Shown here: piece by piece, positions 1-6,831 of the stretch
How positions within the stretch are numbered: position 1 is the stretch's first letter
How the letters are laid out: every line of letters starts with the position of its first letter
NCBI GenBank assembly: GCA_022821495.1
Contig: JAJEDN010000090.1
Location: forward strand, 1 to 37,546
Direction: 5' to 3'
DNA length: 37,546 nucleotides
From: Candidatus Poribacteria bacterium
GTDB taxonomy: Bacteria; Poribacteria; WGA-4E; WGA-3G
Program-made: the position numbers and the translations under genes
The notes under the pieces: generated by a model
The model's input: the letters and a program-made list of their open reading frames with translations, nothing else
Database searches by the model: none
What the model was told of the DNA's origin: nothing

Positions 1-144
1 CTTCCGATTAAGGAAGTAGAACGAGCGTTCTTATGTTTTCGAGTTACTTGGACACGGATATAATCAACGTGTCCCATAAGGCAGCCACTTCCGACTTGCC
101 TTGGAACTATTTTAACATTTCTGACATATTTTGTCAAAAAATAT
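1..144. other. Intergenic DNA with small inverted repeats
   Basis: No gene can be supported here. Three short inverted repeats are visible: 1-16 (CTTCC/GGAAG arms), 19-30 (GAAC/GTTC) and 50-74 (GGACACG/CGTGTCC around an 11-base loop). One plus-strand frame is open from the window edge to a TAA at 61-63, so the very end of an upstream gene is possible but too short to judge. Confidence 0.4.
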
Positions 145-209
145 AGGAGCGGGCTTTCCTCCCAAACCTAAAGGATTGGGCTTCTCGCCCGAAGTCTCGT
201 GAGGAAACC
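145..209 (-). repeat. Possible IS200/IS605-type end remnant (two overlapping hairpins)
   Basis: Read on the minus strand, this stretch has a GGGC-GAGAA-GCCC hairpin (178-190) directly followed by a second hairpin (161-180, CCC/GGG outer arms with a TTTA apex) and a purine-rich GGGAGGAAAG segment. I associate this arrangement from memory with the right ends, and overlapping guide RNAs, of IS605/TnpB elements. No transposase gene is present. The element's plus-strand edge supplies the GAGGA ribosome-binding site of the next gene. The family assignment is inference. Confidence 0.35.
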
Positions 210-212
210 AAA

Positions 213-1007
213 ATGCTAACCCATTCAGAAATCGATGCGTTTGTTGAAAATGGCTATATCATTCGCAAGGGGGCACTCTCTGAAACTAACATCCAATCCT
301 ATCAATGCGCTATTGATCGGATACTCCATAAGTGTCGCGTTGAAGGCTTACACGCTGATCACCTACGCTACATAGATGGCGAACGCGACGACAGCTGGGG
401 TGTCAATAACATCTTCCACCCAAGCATTCGTGAACAAGCACTTGTGGACGCGCTCGCACACCCACAAATATTGGATGTCATCGAAGCATTGATCGGCAAA
501 AGATTAAAGTATCACCTCTGTACCCTTCTCGTTAGTTCTGAACGGAAACCTTATCATATCAATTGGCACCGAGATTCAGCACCCGACGGAGAAGTCCCGC
601 TTGAAACTTTGATAGGTCGCCTCAGGAACCACGTGCAACTCAACGGTGCCCTCTATGACGACGAAACCCTTTACATCGTACCGGGTAGCCATCGACGTGA
701 ACTCACGGACGCTGAACGTACAGTTATACAGCAGACCCCCAAGGCAGCGATGCCGAATCAACTTGTCGTCAAGTTGAAAGCGGGTGACATCGTTTTTTAC
801 AATTCAAGTATACTCCACAAAGGGTACAACCCTGACGGATCAAAACGGCAGACGCTGCACTATGCGGTTCTCACTGCACCGTCGGAGAATGAACCCCCAA
901 ATCCAGAAAGTCCAACAAGTCAGGAGTGGCTCAATGAACCCGATTTCCTGAACAGTCTCCCTGAACGTCTCAAACCGCTTTTCGACAACTGGTTAAAATA
1001 CGGATAA
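213..1007 (+). CDS. Phytanoyl-CoA dioxygenase (PhyH) family Fe(II)/2-oxoglutarate oxygenase
   Basis: A 264-residue protein of the usual PhyH-family length. The double-stranded beta-helix metal site is readable: the HxD motif is His119-Arg120-Asp121 (in NWHRDSAPDG), the distal ligand is His202 (in SSILHKGYNP), and Arg212 is placed to bind the 2-oxoglutarate carboxylate. Such enzymes hydroxylate small organic substrates with O2 and 2-oxoglutarate in the cytoplasm; the substrate cannot be read from sequence. The start has a GAGGA site seven bases upstream, which belongs to the preceding repeat. The gene converges on the methyltransferase gene with only 14 bases between stops. The minus-strand sugar-catabolism genes nearby suggest, but do not prove, a sugar- or osmolyte-related substrate. 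Confidence 0.85.
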   Translation: MLTHSEIDAFVENGYIIRKGALSETNIQSYQCAIDRILHKCRVEGLHADHLRYIDGERDDSWGVNNIFHPSIREQALVDALAHPQILDVIEALIGKRLKYHLCTLLVSSERKPYHINWHRDSAPDGEVPLETLIGRLRNHVQLNGALYDDETLYIVPGSHRRELTDAERTVIQQTPKAAMPNQLVVKLKAGDIVFYNSSILHKGYNPDGSKRQTLHYAVLTAPSENEPPNPESPTSQEWLNEPDFLNSLPERLKPLFDNWLKYG

Positions 1008-1021
1008 CTGACCACTAATGC

Positions 1022-1780
1022 CTAATCCTTGTGACAGATCATTGCTGTGATCCAGCATAGCCGTTTGAGGAAGGGGAGACATTTTAGGAGAGATGTATCA
1101 ATCACTTTGAGGAGACGGAGGGACGCTCTATAAAATGTTGGGATAGCGATGCATTTCTGCCAAAACAGCGCACTCACCGCTAAGAGATGAAACTCACGGT
1201 GTTCCAACCTCTCAAATTCAGCACCGACGGTCTCAATATCTTGGACTGAAAAATAACGCAATTTTCCCGAATACTTCAGAAACACTTTGCGATACAACCA
1301 TACCATCGGGTGATAACGCATATTCTCAATGAAAATCGCCTTACCCCCGGGTTTGAGAACGCGGTAACACTCTTTCGCAGTTTGTGCATGCTCCGTAAAT
1401 ACCAATACAGATTTGGAGATAACAAAGTCGAAAGTATTGTCAGGAAAGGCGAGGTGCATCGCATCCATCAGCGCAAAATCAACAGATTCGACGACATTGT
1501 GTTCTGATGCCCGCATCTTCGCTTCGGTGAGTCGAAAAGGGAGTAGATCGATCCCGACAACAGATGCACCCCGTTTGGCTAACAGCGTCGCAGTGCCACC
1601 TGTTCCAGCACCTAATTCCAGCACCTTTTTTCCTTTCAAAGTCCCCATTTTCGGGAGAGTATACTCGAAAACGGGAACGTAGAAGTCTTCCCACCAGAGC
1701 AAAAGATCTGTTTCAACACTATCGGAACGACTGGTAGGTCGCTGTCCTTTAAGTGGCAACATATTTTTCGATTTCACCAT
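1022..1780 (-). CDS. Class I SAM-dependent methyltransferase (Methyltransf_11 type)
   Basis: Motif I is clear as VLELGAGTGG (about residues 53-62 from the chosen start), followed by the acidic end of strand 2 (VVGIDL) and the motif IV/post-IV region DFVISKSVLVFTEH and ECYRVLKPGGKAIFIE, typical of small-molecule methyltransferases. The C-terminal third, after about residue 185, is hydrophobic/basic and could lie against a membrane. A longer reading begins at a TTG at 1837, but the ATG at 1780 (MVKSKNML) or 1762 is more plausible; none has a good ribosome-binding site. It is the last gene of the minus-strand run, 90 bases after the isomerase stop. The substrate is unknown. Confidence 0.75.
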   Translation of the reverse strand: MVKSKNMLPLKGQRPTSRSDSVETDLLLWWEDFYVPVFEYTLPKMGTLKGKKVLELGAGTGGTATLLAKRGASVVGIDLLPFRLTEAKMRASEHNVVESVDFALMDAMHLAFPDNTFDFVISKSVLVFTEHAQTAKECYRVLKPGGKAIFIENMRYHPMVWLYRKVFLKYSGKLRYFSVQDIETVGAEFERLEHREFHLLAVSALFWQKCIAIPTFYRASLRLLKVIDTSLLKCLPFLKRLCWITAMICHKD

Positions 1781-1870
1781 AAAAAGCGTGCAGCTTGAAA
1801 CGTAGCGGAAAGCGGATCTACGGAAACACACTTTCAATTCTCAACCCAACGCAACGAACCAGAAGGAAAA

Positions 1871-2632
1871 TTAAGAAATTTTCCCCATCTTGCGTAGTGC
1901 ATTGATACAACGTTCAGCACACTCAATCGGCGGGTAGGGATAACTCTCCTGCTCAACAATGTACCACTCGGTACCACCAACAGTTTCACAAGCCTGGAAC
2001 ACATCGTCCCAAGGAATCTCACCTTCACCAATGAGTGCCTCATTATTCGTGCTGGCGTATTCTTTGATGTGCACCAGTTTCGATCTACCGGGATAGCGTT
2101 CAATAAACGATACTGGATCAGAACCCGCACGAAGTGTGTGCCCAATATCAATTTGCATTACGACATCGTCGCGGGTGTTACTGCCGAACGTGTCCCACGG
2201 AATTTTACCCTCCATTGATTCAAATTCAACGGTGTGATTGTGATAGCCAGAAAACATTCCTTGGTCGGCAATTTTTTCGGCGATGTCGTTGAAGATTTTC
2301 GCCGTATTGAGCCATGCCTGCTGCGAATTGCGATATTCTTCGGATAACCCCGGCACAATAAGGTACGGGTTACCGAGTGTCTGGTTAAACGCAACCGTTT
2401 TAGCAAGTTCATCACCGAGGAGCGTGTTCAATCCGGTATGCGTCCCGGCAACTTTCAATCCAAGATCATCACACATCTCTCGTAACTCTTCGGCGCTCCG
2501 GTCATAGTAACCAGCAAACTCAACGCCTTCATAACCCATCTGTGCGACGGCTTGTAAGGTTAAAGATAAATCGCCAGCACAATCGTCTCTAACGGAATAC
2601 AACTGTAATGCAATCGGAACTCTATTACTCAT
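1871..2632 (-). CDS. Sugar phosphate isomerase/epimerase family TIM-barrel protein
   Basis: Xylose-isomerase-like (AP_endonuc_2) barrel of about 253 residues. Family marks are the opening IALQLYSVRDD, VEFAGYY after the first helix, GTHTGL, the metal-ligand strand YHNHTVEFE, MQIDIGHTLRAG, HIKEY and the late GEGEIPWDDVF. These supply the Glu/Asp/His set that holds the divalent metal. A longer reading runs to 2698, but its first 22 residues are not family-like; the ATG at 2632 has a GGAG 12 bases upstream and begins just before the first strand. It lies in the same direction as the Gfo/Idh/MocA gene upstream, a pairing common in inositol and unusual-sugar catabolism. The exact sugar is unknown. 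Confidence 0.85.
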   Translation of the reverse strand: MSNRVPIALQLYSVRDDCAGDLSLTLQAVAQMGYEGVEFAGYYDRSAEELREMCDDLGLKVAGTHTGLNTLLGDELAKTVAFNQTLGNPYLIVPGLSEEYRNSQQAWLNTAKIFNDIAEKIADQGMFSGYHNHTVEFESMEGKIPWDTFGSNTRDDVVMQIDIGHTLRAGSDPVSFIERYPGRSKLVHIKEYASTNNEALIGEGEIPWDDVFQACETVGGTEWYIVEQESYPYPPIECAERCINALRKMGKIS

Positions 2633-2696
2633 TAAGTATCGTTTCTCCACTGTCGTAGGGCGGTTCTCAGCGCGCCCATATTTTGGTAAATCCTCC

Positions 2697-2760
2697 AACC
2701 CCCCATATCCTCCCTTATCAGGGGGGCAAGGGACTTTAAGAGGAAATGCATAAATCCTCT
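2697..2760 (+). repeat. Degenerate copy of the CCCCCTAAAT/hairpin repeat
   Basis: A decayed copy of the window's most common repeat: a C-run, CTCCCTTATCAGGGGGG in place of the usual hairpin, then ACTTTAAGAGG. It ends in ATGCATAAATCCT, a degraded form of the TGCRTAAGTCCTA terminus also seen at 27853. It lies seven bases beyond the stop of the oxidoreductase gene at 2768. Confidence 0.75.
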
Positions 2761-2767
2761 TGATGAT

Positions 2768-3787
2768 CTAAGACATCGGTAAGTTGACGACCTGACCACT
2801 ATCCGATGATACCAAGCCTGCTTCCAGGATTTCTTGGGCATCCCGACTCACTTTAGGACTGCACAAGCCTTCAATAGGCGCGCCTGTCTCTAAACAGTGA
2901 ATAAAGTATTCCGCTGCATTGCGGTGTCCTTCTGGCAGCGACTCAGGCGTTACCACTTCTGCATCTTTGCCTGCCGGATGAAGATGTACTTCGTTGCCAC
3001 TTACCATCAACGCACCCTCAGTGCCATAAACCACTGGATTCGGCGTAACATAGCCGACCTTTTGCGTCCAAGACGCTTCTGTGATTCCAAAGGCGTTACC
3101 ATATTTCATGACGATGACAGCGTTATCATCAGGAATCGGATAGTCTTTGACGAAAGTCCCACGGAAAGCCGTGACCTGTTGCGGGAGCCCAAGAAGATAG
3201 GCACACATATCGGCACAATAACAGCAGTAATCCATCAAGGCACCGGCACCATTTTTCTCTTCATCGTAGAGCCATTCGTAGAAATAGCGAGAGCATCCGA
3301 TTTCTTTCGGTCCGTTGTGTGCTGAACGCCACTTAAAGTAGAACACATCACCGATAGCACCGTTCTGGATGAGATTCATCGCTGTGTTAAGTGCGGGACT
3401 CCACGCCGTGGGCCAGTTCACCATCAGTAAAGTGCCAGCATTTTCAGCGGCAGCAAGCATCTGATCCGCTTGTGAAAGACGCGCCGCCATCGGTTTTTCG
3501 GAGACGACGTGGACACCCTTTGCCGCTGCAGCCTCAACGATATCAACACCAGCGTTATTTTCGGCTGACGCTTGAACGATGTCCAATTCCTCTTTCTCTA
3601 TCATCTCTTGCCAAGAGTTATAGATATTATCAACACCCGTCTCGTTATTAAATTGTGTACGTAACTCCGCATTGACATCGCCCGCAGCGACGATTTCAAC
3701 GTTCGGATGTGCTTTCCAGTGCCGCAACTCACCCCAGACATGGTCATGCACGAGGGACGCGAAGCCAATGCGATATGTTTTTGACAT
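2768..3787 (-). CDS. Gfo/Idh/MocA family NAD(P)-dependent oxidoreductase
   Basis: A 339-residue, two-domain dehydrogenase. The N-terminal Rossmann region begins KTYRIGFASLVHDHVWG and lacks a tidy GxGxxG, as in several family members. The diagnostic EKP motif is at residues 97-99 (HVVSEKPMA), with Lys98 the expected catalytic/cofactor-binding lysine. The C-terminal alpha/beta domain includes GALMDYCCYCADMCAYLLG, typical of the substrate-binding half. The ATG at 3787 has GGAGG eight bases upstream, so the TTG one codon earlier is not needed. Together with the downstream isomerase and the upstream MDR dehydrogenase it probably oxidises a sugar, inositol or amino sugar. Confidence 0.9.
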   Translation of the reverse strand: MSKTYRIGFASLVHDHVWGELRHWKAHPNVEIVAAGDVNAELRTQFNNETGVDNIYNSWQEMIEKEELDIVQASAENNAGVDIVEAAAAKGVHVVSEKPMAARLSQADQMLAAAENAGTLLMVNWPTAWSPALNTAMNLIQNGAIGDVFYFKWRSAHNGPKEIGCSRYFYEWLYDEEKNGAGALMDYCCYCADMCAYLLGLPQQVTAFRGTFVKDYPIPDDNAVIVMKYGNAFGITEASWTQKVGYVTPNPVVYGTEGALMVSGNEVHLHPAGKDAEVVTPESLPEGHRNAAEYFIHCLETGAPIEGLCSPKVSRDAQEILEAGLVSSDSGQVVNLPMS

Positions 3788-3880
3788 CAATAATGCCTCC
3801 TATAAGCGCGCCAATCAGCACGCAATGTGTGTGCGCTTAAAAAAGCGTATATAAAAAAGCGTATATACAATCAAATTTGT

Positions 3881-4933
3881 CTATTCTTCAGCGCGAACTG
3901 CTATTTTAATGGCTGTCTCGCCGTTAATACGATAGCCGCCATCAAGCGCTTTAAAACCGTCTTCAACCTGTGAAAGTGGCAGTTGATGACTAATCATGTC
4001 AGCAAATGGCAATCCACTCTGTTCAAGCAGCGGTAAGCCTCGGACGAAGTGTTCATAACTGCTTCCCCAAATTGCTTCAACCCGAAGGTTTTTGCGCATC
4101 AGTAACTGGTTAATATTGAAGTCGATCGATCCCATATCCACGAAATGGCCGACCTCAACAAAAGTGCCACTGCGCCGTGTGTAACCTAATCCTTCTGGTG
4201 TCGCGGGGAGAAACCCTGCACATTCAAAGACAACGTCCGCACCTTCCCCACGCGGCGTTTCAGCTTTCACGAGTTCCGTCCGCTCATCAACAGAAGTAAC
4301 CTCTTCAATGTCAATCGTTACGTCCGCGCCGAGCCGTTTCGCGAGTTCCAAGCGTCCAGCAGGTCCACCCACCATAATCACCTTCGCAGCACCGCTCAAT
4401 TTCGCGCACGCGAGCGTTACAAGACCAATAGCACCAGACCCTTGCACGACAACGGTATCACCGAGTTTGATCTCACCCCGCATTGCCGCATGAACACCAA
4501 CAGTGAAAGGCTCTGTCAACACCGCAACCTCAGGAGAAGCATCCGTCTTTATAAAACAGGTATTCGGATAGTTGAGATACATATAATCCGCAAACCCGCC
4601 GCGAAAATGGGGTGCTTCATCGGGGTTCCACTGGAACCCGTAAGCACCGTAGTTCGTTCCGGGTGCAAAAATAACCCGGTCGCCCTCTTTCACCGGTTTG
4701 CCCACATAATCGGTTTCCACGCCTTCACCGAGTGCCTCAATAATACCGACGTTTTCATGTCCCAACAAGACTTCTTGTTGGAAGCCGTTCTGCCAGTTAT
4801 GTAGATCCGTTCCACAGATACCCGCTAACTCTTGACGGAGCAGTAGGGTGTTAGGTTCAGGTTCGGGAACCGGGTATTCCCGAATTTCAAAATCCTTGCC
4901 GCATGCGACCACGGCTCTCCCTGTCCGATTCAT
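3881..4933 (-). CDS. Zinc-dependent medium-chain (MDR) dehydrogenase lacking the structural zinc site
   Basis: A 350-residue member of the alcohol/threonine/sorbitol dehydrogenase superfamily. Catalytic zinc ligands are in place: Cys40 (AGICGTD), His59-Glu60 (LLGHENVG) and Glu141 (VLTEPFTVG). The NAD(P)-binding turn is GSGAIG at 165-170. The lobe that normally holds four cysteines for a structural zinc (about residues 90-115, APGTNYGAYG onward) contains none, so that zinc is lost. The start has GAGGG eight bases upstream. It lies upstream of, and in the same direction as, the oxidoreductase gene, 93 bases apart. It probably oxidises a polyol or sugar alcohol; the substrate is not readable. 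Confidence 0.88.
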   Translation of the reverse strand: MNRTGRAVVACGKDFEIREYPVPEPEPNTLLLRQELAGICGTDLHNWQNGFQQEVLLGHENVGIIEALGEGVETDYVGKPVKEGDRVIFAPGTNYGAYGFQWNPDEAPHFRGGFADYMYLNYPNTCFIKTDASPEVAVLTEPFTVGVHAAMRGEIKLGDTVVVQGSGAIGLVTLACAKLSGAAKVIMVGGPAGRLELAKRLGADVTIDIEEVTSVDERTELVKAETPRGEGADVVFECAGFLPATPEGLGYTRRSGTFVEVGHFVDMGSIDFNINQLLMRKNLRVEAIWGSSYEHFVRGLPLLEQSGLPFADMISHQLPLSQVEDGFKALDGGYRINGETAIKIAVRAEE

Positions 4934-5032
4934 TATGTTTTCCCTCTCATCAGCTGCGGGGCATCAATAGACGAACCACTATGACTATACGCTCGCCCCT
5001 ATTTGCGATAGCTGGCTTCAATCTTAGAAAAT

Positions 5033-5305
5033 TTAGGTAGCGACTTGGTTTTGGAGCCGATGCGTGCTTTGGGTCACTACCTGAGGCTCAATTTCGATCC
5101 GGATAACCTCAAAACCTGATTCTGTAACATTTATCAGGGCAGAGTCAATAGCCTCTTCCAAGGATGAAGCTTCCCGATGAAAGCGAATTTGCGGAACACC
5201 GACACTTGTAGTGAGTGTCGCATCGTTAAAAACGCCAAATAACCTATCAGCCTCTTCCTCAGTAGGTTCAGTCGTTAAAATGAGTGTGAACTCATGCACT
5301 TTCAT
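5033..5305 (-). CDS. Small acidic protein, putative antitoxin-like partner of the upstream gene
   Basis: About 90 residues starting MKVHEFTLILTTEP, with a predicted beta-alpha-beta-beta-alpha-beta order: two strands flank EEEADRLFGVF and SLEEAIDSALINV, and the chain closes with EVIRIEIEP. I recognise the general pattern (FTLIL, then FHREASSLEEAI) from small conserved proteins of unknown role found beside toxin-like partners, but the function is inferred. The start at 5305 has GGAG about nine bases upstream and overlaps the 3' end of the preceding gene by 14 bases, implying translational coupling; an ATG at 5320 is an alternative. It has no membrane segment and is probably cytoplasmic. Confidence 0.65.
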   Translation of the reverse strand: MKVHEFTLILTTEPTEEEADRLFGVFNDATLTTSVGVPQIRFHREASSLEEAIDSALINVTESGFEVIRIEIEPQVVTQSTHRLQNQVAT

Positions 5306-5567
5306 AGTCAGTCTCTCCATTATTGATTGTCATATTGTTACCAGTATGAGGGCATCTGTCAATGTAGCGGCGGATATCCCGCGCATGCAGTTCAGGGTTT
5401 TTTGGTGTTGACAGGACTTGTGTGCGGCAGCCATCGCGGGCGCGGTGCGGGCACCAGAGTTTACCCCAGATATGCGCTCGGGGGCCCGCCTTCGTAACCC
5501 TCCAATTTTTGCCTTCAGCGTAGCGAATCGCATCGCGAATATGTTTGTTTGAATGGTTAAACCGCAT
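5292..5567 (-). CDS. Small basic Cys/His protein, HicA-like toxin candidate
   Basis: 91 residues, basic, with NKHIRDAIRYAEGKNWRV followed by AHIWGKLWCPH, DGCRTQVLSTPKNPELHARDIRR and RCPH. The helix, GW-strand and His-containing strand order recalls HicA/YcfA-like small folds. The cysteines and histidines (Cys39, His41, Cys47, Cys72, His74) could bind one zinc ion. The start has AGGA six bases upstream. It overlaps the downstream acidic 90-residue gene by 14 bases, a typical toxin-antitoxin or obligate-complex arrangement with the basic partner first. The HicA similarity is by eye and weak; it may be an RNA-binding protein of other function. Confidence 0.6.
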   Translation of the reverse strand: MRFNHSNKHIRDAIRYAEGKNWRVTKAGPRAHIWGKLWCPHRARDGCRTQVLSTPKNPELHARDIRRYIDRCPHTGNNMTINNGETDYESA

Positions 5568-5601
5568 TTATTTCCTTTTCTTATCCTAATAGCCATTTCT
5601 G

Positions 5602-5889
5602 TCAAACATATTTCCGTTTCTTTCGCGAGATAAACACCATAACAATAATCGTGATAATGGAAATTGGTAACCAATACGCTTTGAAAAATTCTAAAAAAAT
5701 GTTAAACCCGATCCAGAGAAGAACTTCGATCCCTACAATCACTGCAGTTTTGTTCCACGGAAAGTCCGCACCGTACTGCTTTTTTAACCGAGATGCATAC
5801 AGCCATGAAACACCTAAAGTGCCGATAACAACTATTAGGAACAGTAAATTAACAAGACTTTGGATGCCGCTCAAAAGAAATTCTACCAT
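5602..5889 (-). CDS. Small three-helix membrane protein, unknown function
   Basis: 95 residues with three hydrophobic segments at about 10-31 (SLVNLLFLIVVIGTLGVSWL), 48-68 and 72-88, and a basic tail (SRKKRKYV) that should face the cytoplasm. A GGAG site lies nine bases upstream of the ATG. No family is recognised. It is 34 bases upstream of the small basic/acidic pair and runs in the same direction, so it may be cotranscribed with them. Confidence 0.7.
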   Translation of the reverse strand: MVEFLLSGIQSLVNLLFLIVVIGTLGVSWLYASRLKKQYGADFPWNKTAVIVGIEVLLWIGFNIFLEFFKAYWLPISIITIIVMVFISRKKRKYV

Positions 5890-5982
5890 GACAATTTCGC
5901 TCCTTCTAACTTTTATTTATAATTGTAGAGACGCGGCACGTGAAAAAGATAGTAAAAAAAGTGTAATCACTCCTTTCATTTC

Positions 5983-6831
5983 TCACGACTCGTTGCAAAT
6001 CCGCTCTGGACAACTATAGACCGCCATACGCTGTCCGCGCATGAAACCGATTAAGGTCAGGTTTCCTTCCGCTGCGAGGTCAACAGCCAGCGTAGACGCG
6101 GCAGAAACAGCAACGACAATCGGGATGCGAGCAAAGAGTGCCTTCTGGACAATCTCAAAACTGGCGCGCCCGCTCACCATCAAAATATGCCGTTCAAGTG
6201 GTGCCATGTCAGAGAGTAACGCTTGCCCGATAACCTTATCAACAGCGTTGTGTCTGCCGATGTCCTCTCTGACGATCAGCAGCTTCCCCGTCTCATCAAA
6301 CAACCCAGCGGCATGGAGACCCCCTGTTCTTTCAAAAACGGATTGTGCTTTTCTTAACCGATCATTGAGTTCATAGAGGATTGCTTGGCTTACACGGAAC
6401 CCCGAATTCAGTGGTGCCACCTGCTGCCTAACAGATTCAATCGTCATCTTACCACAGAGTCCGCAACTCGTATTCGCGTGAAAATTGCGCTGCCATCCAG
6501 AGTGCGCGTCAAAATCCAATTCTTCGGTGAGTTGAACGTTGATGATGTTCTGGAATGATGATATACCAGCGTCTTGGCTTTCAGAGACCTCTTCATCGCA
6601 GTACGCAATCACTTCAATGTCATCACTGGAAGTTATGAGTCCCTCAGTATAAAGGAAACCCGCCGCGAGTTCAAAATCCTGTCCAGGCGTCCGCATCACA
6701 ACGATTAAACTCTGTTGTCCGACCCGGATCTCAAGGGGTTCTTCGACAACCAATTCATCTTTAATTTTCGTAGGTTCGGCACCCGCCCAGCGCGTAATAA
6801 ATTTTGTGGATGTCGGTTGCATAATTTTCAT
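5983..6831 (-). CDS. fdhD: Formate dehydrogenase accessory sulfurtransferase FdhD
   Basis: FdhD carries sulfur from a cysteine desulfurase to the molybdenum/tungsten bis-MGD cofactor of formate dehydrogenase. Family motifs are present: EEPLEIRV, RTPGQDFELAAGFLYTEGLI, the sulfur-transfer pair TSCGLCGK (Cys123 and Cys126 from the chosen start), GGLHAAGLFD, VREDIGRHNAVDKVIG and the MVSGRASFEIVQKA stretch. The ATG at 6831 overlaps the previous gene's stop in an ATGA, so translation is probably coupled; an in-frame ATG at 6873 is the alternative. At 282 residues it is full length. No formate dehydrogenase gene lies in the window, so its client is elsewhere. Confidence 0.95.
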   Translation of the reverse strand: MKIMQPTSTKFITRWAGAEPTKIKDELVVEEPLEIRVGQQSLIVVMRTPGQDFELAAGFLYTEGLITSSDDIEVIAYCDEEVSESQDAGISSFQNIINVQLTEELDFDAHSGWQRNFHANTSCGLCGKMTIESVRQQVAPLNSGFRVSQAILYELNDRLRKAQSVFERTGGLHAAGLFDETGKLLIVREDIGRHNAVDKVIGQALLSDMAPLERHILMVSGRASFEIVQKALFARIPIVVAVSAASTLAVDLAAEGNLTLIGFMRGQRMAVYSCPERICNES

